Source: DTU078 sp033808535 (GTDB taxonomy: Bacteria; Bacillota; Clostridia; Oscillospirales; CAG-272). From it: a DNA stretch of 7,710 nucleotides. The notes under the pieces are model-generated. The model was not told the DNA's origin, ran no database searches, and was given only the letters and a program-made list of their open reading frames with translations. Position numbers and translations under genes: made by a program. Where the stretch lies: assembly GCA_033808535.1 (NCBI GenBank), contig JAPXNL010000112.1, positions 1-7,710 on the forward strand, given 5' to 3'. This document shows positions 6,838 through 7,710 of this stretch, piece by piece; the stretch's first letter is position 1, and the number at the start of each line of letters is the position of its first letter.

Positions 6838-7560
6838 TTAAACTATCGGGGGTATATAATTCGTATTTGCCGGAAGCCCTGGCAACAGCTTATGCGGAGC
6901 AGCCCAGCGCACTGCATTTTTGATTATTCTGCGTACATTCGGGTCATAATAAGAACGCCGGGTTTCGTGGCCGGGCTGGAAGTAAAATACCTTGCCCACG
7001 CCGCGGTAGAAGCAGCAGCCGGAGCGGAATATATTGCCGTGCTCAAACCATGATGCAAACACCAGCTCGTCGGGCTGCGGGATTCCGAAGGGTTCGCCGT
7101 ACATCTCCTCAGACTCGAGGATGAAATACTGGGAGATTCCCTCTGCTATCGGATGGGCGGGCAGGATGTTCCAGACGATTTCCTTCTGCTCGTCGCCCCA
7201 CAGCAGGCTGCCGTCCGTGCCCACAATTCTCGTAAACGGCTTTGACAGGTGCGCGGAGTGCAAAGCGACAAAGCCCATGCCCTGTCTGTACACACGGTCG
7301 CGGATTTTATTCGCAAGCTCGTTTGACACATGACCGTGCATCAGATGTCCCCACCAGATAAGCACGTCGGTGTTGTTCAACACATCGTCGGGCAGACCCT
7401 GCTCAGGATCGCTCAGCGTTGCTGTCTTCACGTTAAAGTTCTCGGGCTCTTCTTCAAGAATCTCTGCTATGCAGCCGTGGATGCCGCGCGGGAAAAGCGC
7501 ACGCACTTGTTCGTTGTGAGTTTCGTGGTAATACTCATTCCAGACGGTCACATTTATCAT
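6838..7560 (-). CDS. ThuA-family protein (trehalose-utilization-like, class I glutamine amidotransferase-like fold)
   Basis: The product (240 aa from the chosen start) belongs to the ThuA family. ThuA of Sinorhizobium is needed for trehalose catabolism; the family's chemistry is thought to involve oxidised (3-keto) sugars, but most members are uncharacterised. Diagnostic stretches are the N-terminal MINVTVWNEYYHET, DVLIWWGHLMHGHVS (about 64-78), GFVALHSAHLSKPF (about 96-109), EEMYGEPFGIP (about 151-161) and VFYFQPGHET (about 191-200). It is soluble, without signal peptide. The frame opens nine codons earlier at 7587, but GGAGGA (7571-7576) lies inside that extension and ten bases before the ATG at 7560. 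The family N-terminus also begins at MINVTVW, so 7560 is preferred. Its place before a beta-galactosidase fits disaccharide or glycoside use. It is not a glutamine amidotransferase by itself as far as can be seen. Confidence 0.9.
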   Translation of the reverse strand: MINVTVWNEYYHETHNEQVRALFPRGIHGCIAEILEEEPENFNVKTATLSDPEQGLPDDVLNNTDVLIWWGHLMHGHVSNELANKIRDRVYRQGMGFVALHSAHLSKPFTRIVGTDGSLLWGDEQKEIVWNILPAHPIAEGISQYFILESEEMYGEPFGIPQPDELVFASWFEHGNIFRSGCCFYRGVGKVFYFQPGHETRRSYYDPNVRRIIKNAVRWAAPHKLLPGLPANTNYIPPIV

Positions 7561-7570
7561 TTTTATTAAA

Positions 7571-7576
7571 TCCTCC
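7571..7576 (-). promoter_or_regulatory. thuA ribosome binding site (decides the start)
   Basis: GGAGGA on the minus strand is ten bases before the ATG at 7560. It would lie within the coding sequence if the ATG at 7587 were used. It is the strongest Shine-Dalgarno match that I see in the window. Confidence 0.8.
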
Positions 7577-7589
7577 GGGTGGAACATTT

Positions 7590-7703
7590 ATGGATTATAT
7601 TTTTTCGGTCCTCAGGGATTTTGTGTTCGGATTTCTCATCGGAACTGCCATAGCATGCACGCTGGTCTGTGGCGGCGCCGCGCTTTACTTATTGCTAACC
7701 TAA
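7590..7703 (+). CDS. Possible small membrane peptide (37 aa), hypothetical
   Basis: A complete ATG-to-TAA frame of 37 codons runs divergently from thuA. The product starts MDYIFSVLRDFVFGF and is almost entirely hydrophobic from residue 11 on, with only three charged residues (D2, R9, D10) and two cysteines. That is compatible with one transmembrane helix with a short N-terminal tail. A weak ribosome-like GGGTGGA (7577-7583) precedes the start by six bases. Against it, the frame is very short, the first codons coincide with the TATAAT proposed for thuA on the other strand, and no promoter of its own is evident. I do not recognise a family. It could be an unannotated small protein or a chance frame. 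Confidence 0.3.
   Translation: MDYIFSVLRDFVFGFLIGTAIACTLVCGGAALYLLLT
7594..7599 (-). promoter_or_regulatory. Candidate -10 element for thuA
   Basis: A perfect TATAAT reads on the minus strand, preceded by a run of A residues. Transcription would begin near 7587, giving a leader of about 27 bases that includes the GGAGGA ribosome site. No good -35 hexamer is visible 16-18 bases upstream, and there is no extended TG motif. The promoter would therefore be weak or activator-dependent, or the match could be chance. Confidence 0.35.
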
Positions 7704-7710
7704 TATCGGC

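Noticed and set aside
1..7710. CRISPR array, insertion sequence, tRNA/rRNA or defence system
   Set aside because: No regularly spaced repeats, transposase motifs, tRNA-like cloverleaf or defence-gene domains are visible. The six main genes are ordinary metabolic or housekeeping families.

Overview
The window looks like a piece of the chromosome of an anaerobic Firmicute, probably a gut-type member of class Clostridia. The evidence is indirect: the base composition is moderately GC-rich by eye, yet AUA (Ile) and AGA/AGG (Arg) codons are used freely. The ribosome binding sites are GGAG(G) type, the proteins are cysteine-rich and none carries a signal peptide. Their closest resemblance is to Clostridia homologues. 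The taxonomic call is inference.

Six clear genes all lie on the minus strand and read from right to left. They are a ThuA-family protein (start best placed at 7560), a GH2 beta-galactosidase, ribonuclease HII (rnhB), a YraN/UPF0102 nuclease-fold protein, an M19 dipeptidase and threonine synthase (thrC, start best placed at 1660). From the beta-galactosidase to the dipeptidase, each stop codon overlaps the next start in an ATGA tetranucleotide (3676-3679, 3065-3068, 2661-2664). These four genes are therefore almost certainly one translationally coupled transcript. A 114-bp gap separates thuA from the beta-galactosidase, and a 44-bp gap precedes thrC.

The thrC gap holds a good candidate internal promoter with an extended -10 element. 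A perfect 15-bp palindrome, TTGTTAA-T-TTAACAA, covers its -35 hexamer, so thrC may be separately regulated.

Functionally the transcript combines sugar and peptide salvage (beta-galactosidase, ThuA-like sugar protein, dipeptidase) with genome maintenance (rnhB-yraN, a pair often adjacent in Firmicutes) and amino-acid synthesis (thrC). I see no complete new defence or mobile system. The less ordinary items are the structured, repeat-like non-coding stretch at 1-157, the palindrome at the thrC promoter, the housekeeping pair embedded between catabolic genes, and a possible 37-residue membrane peptide on the plus strand at the right edge.
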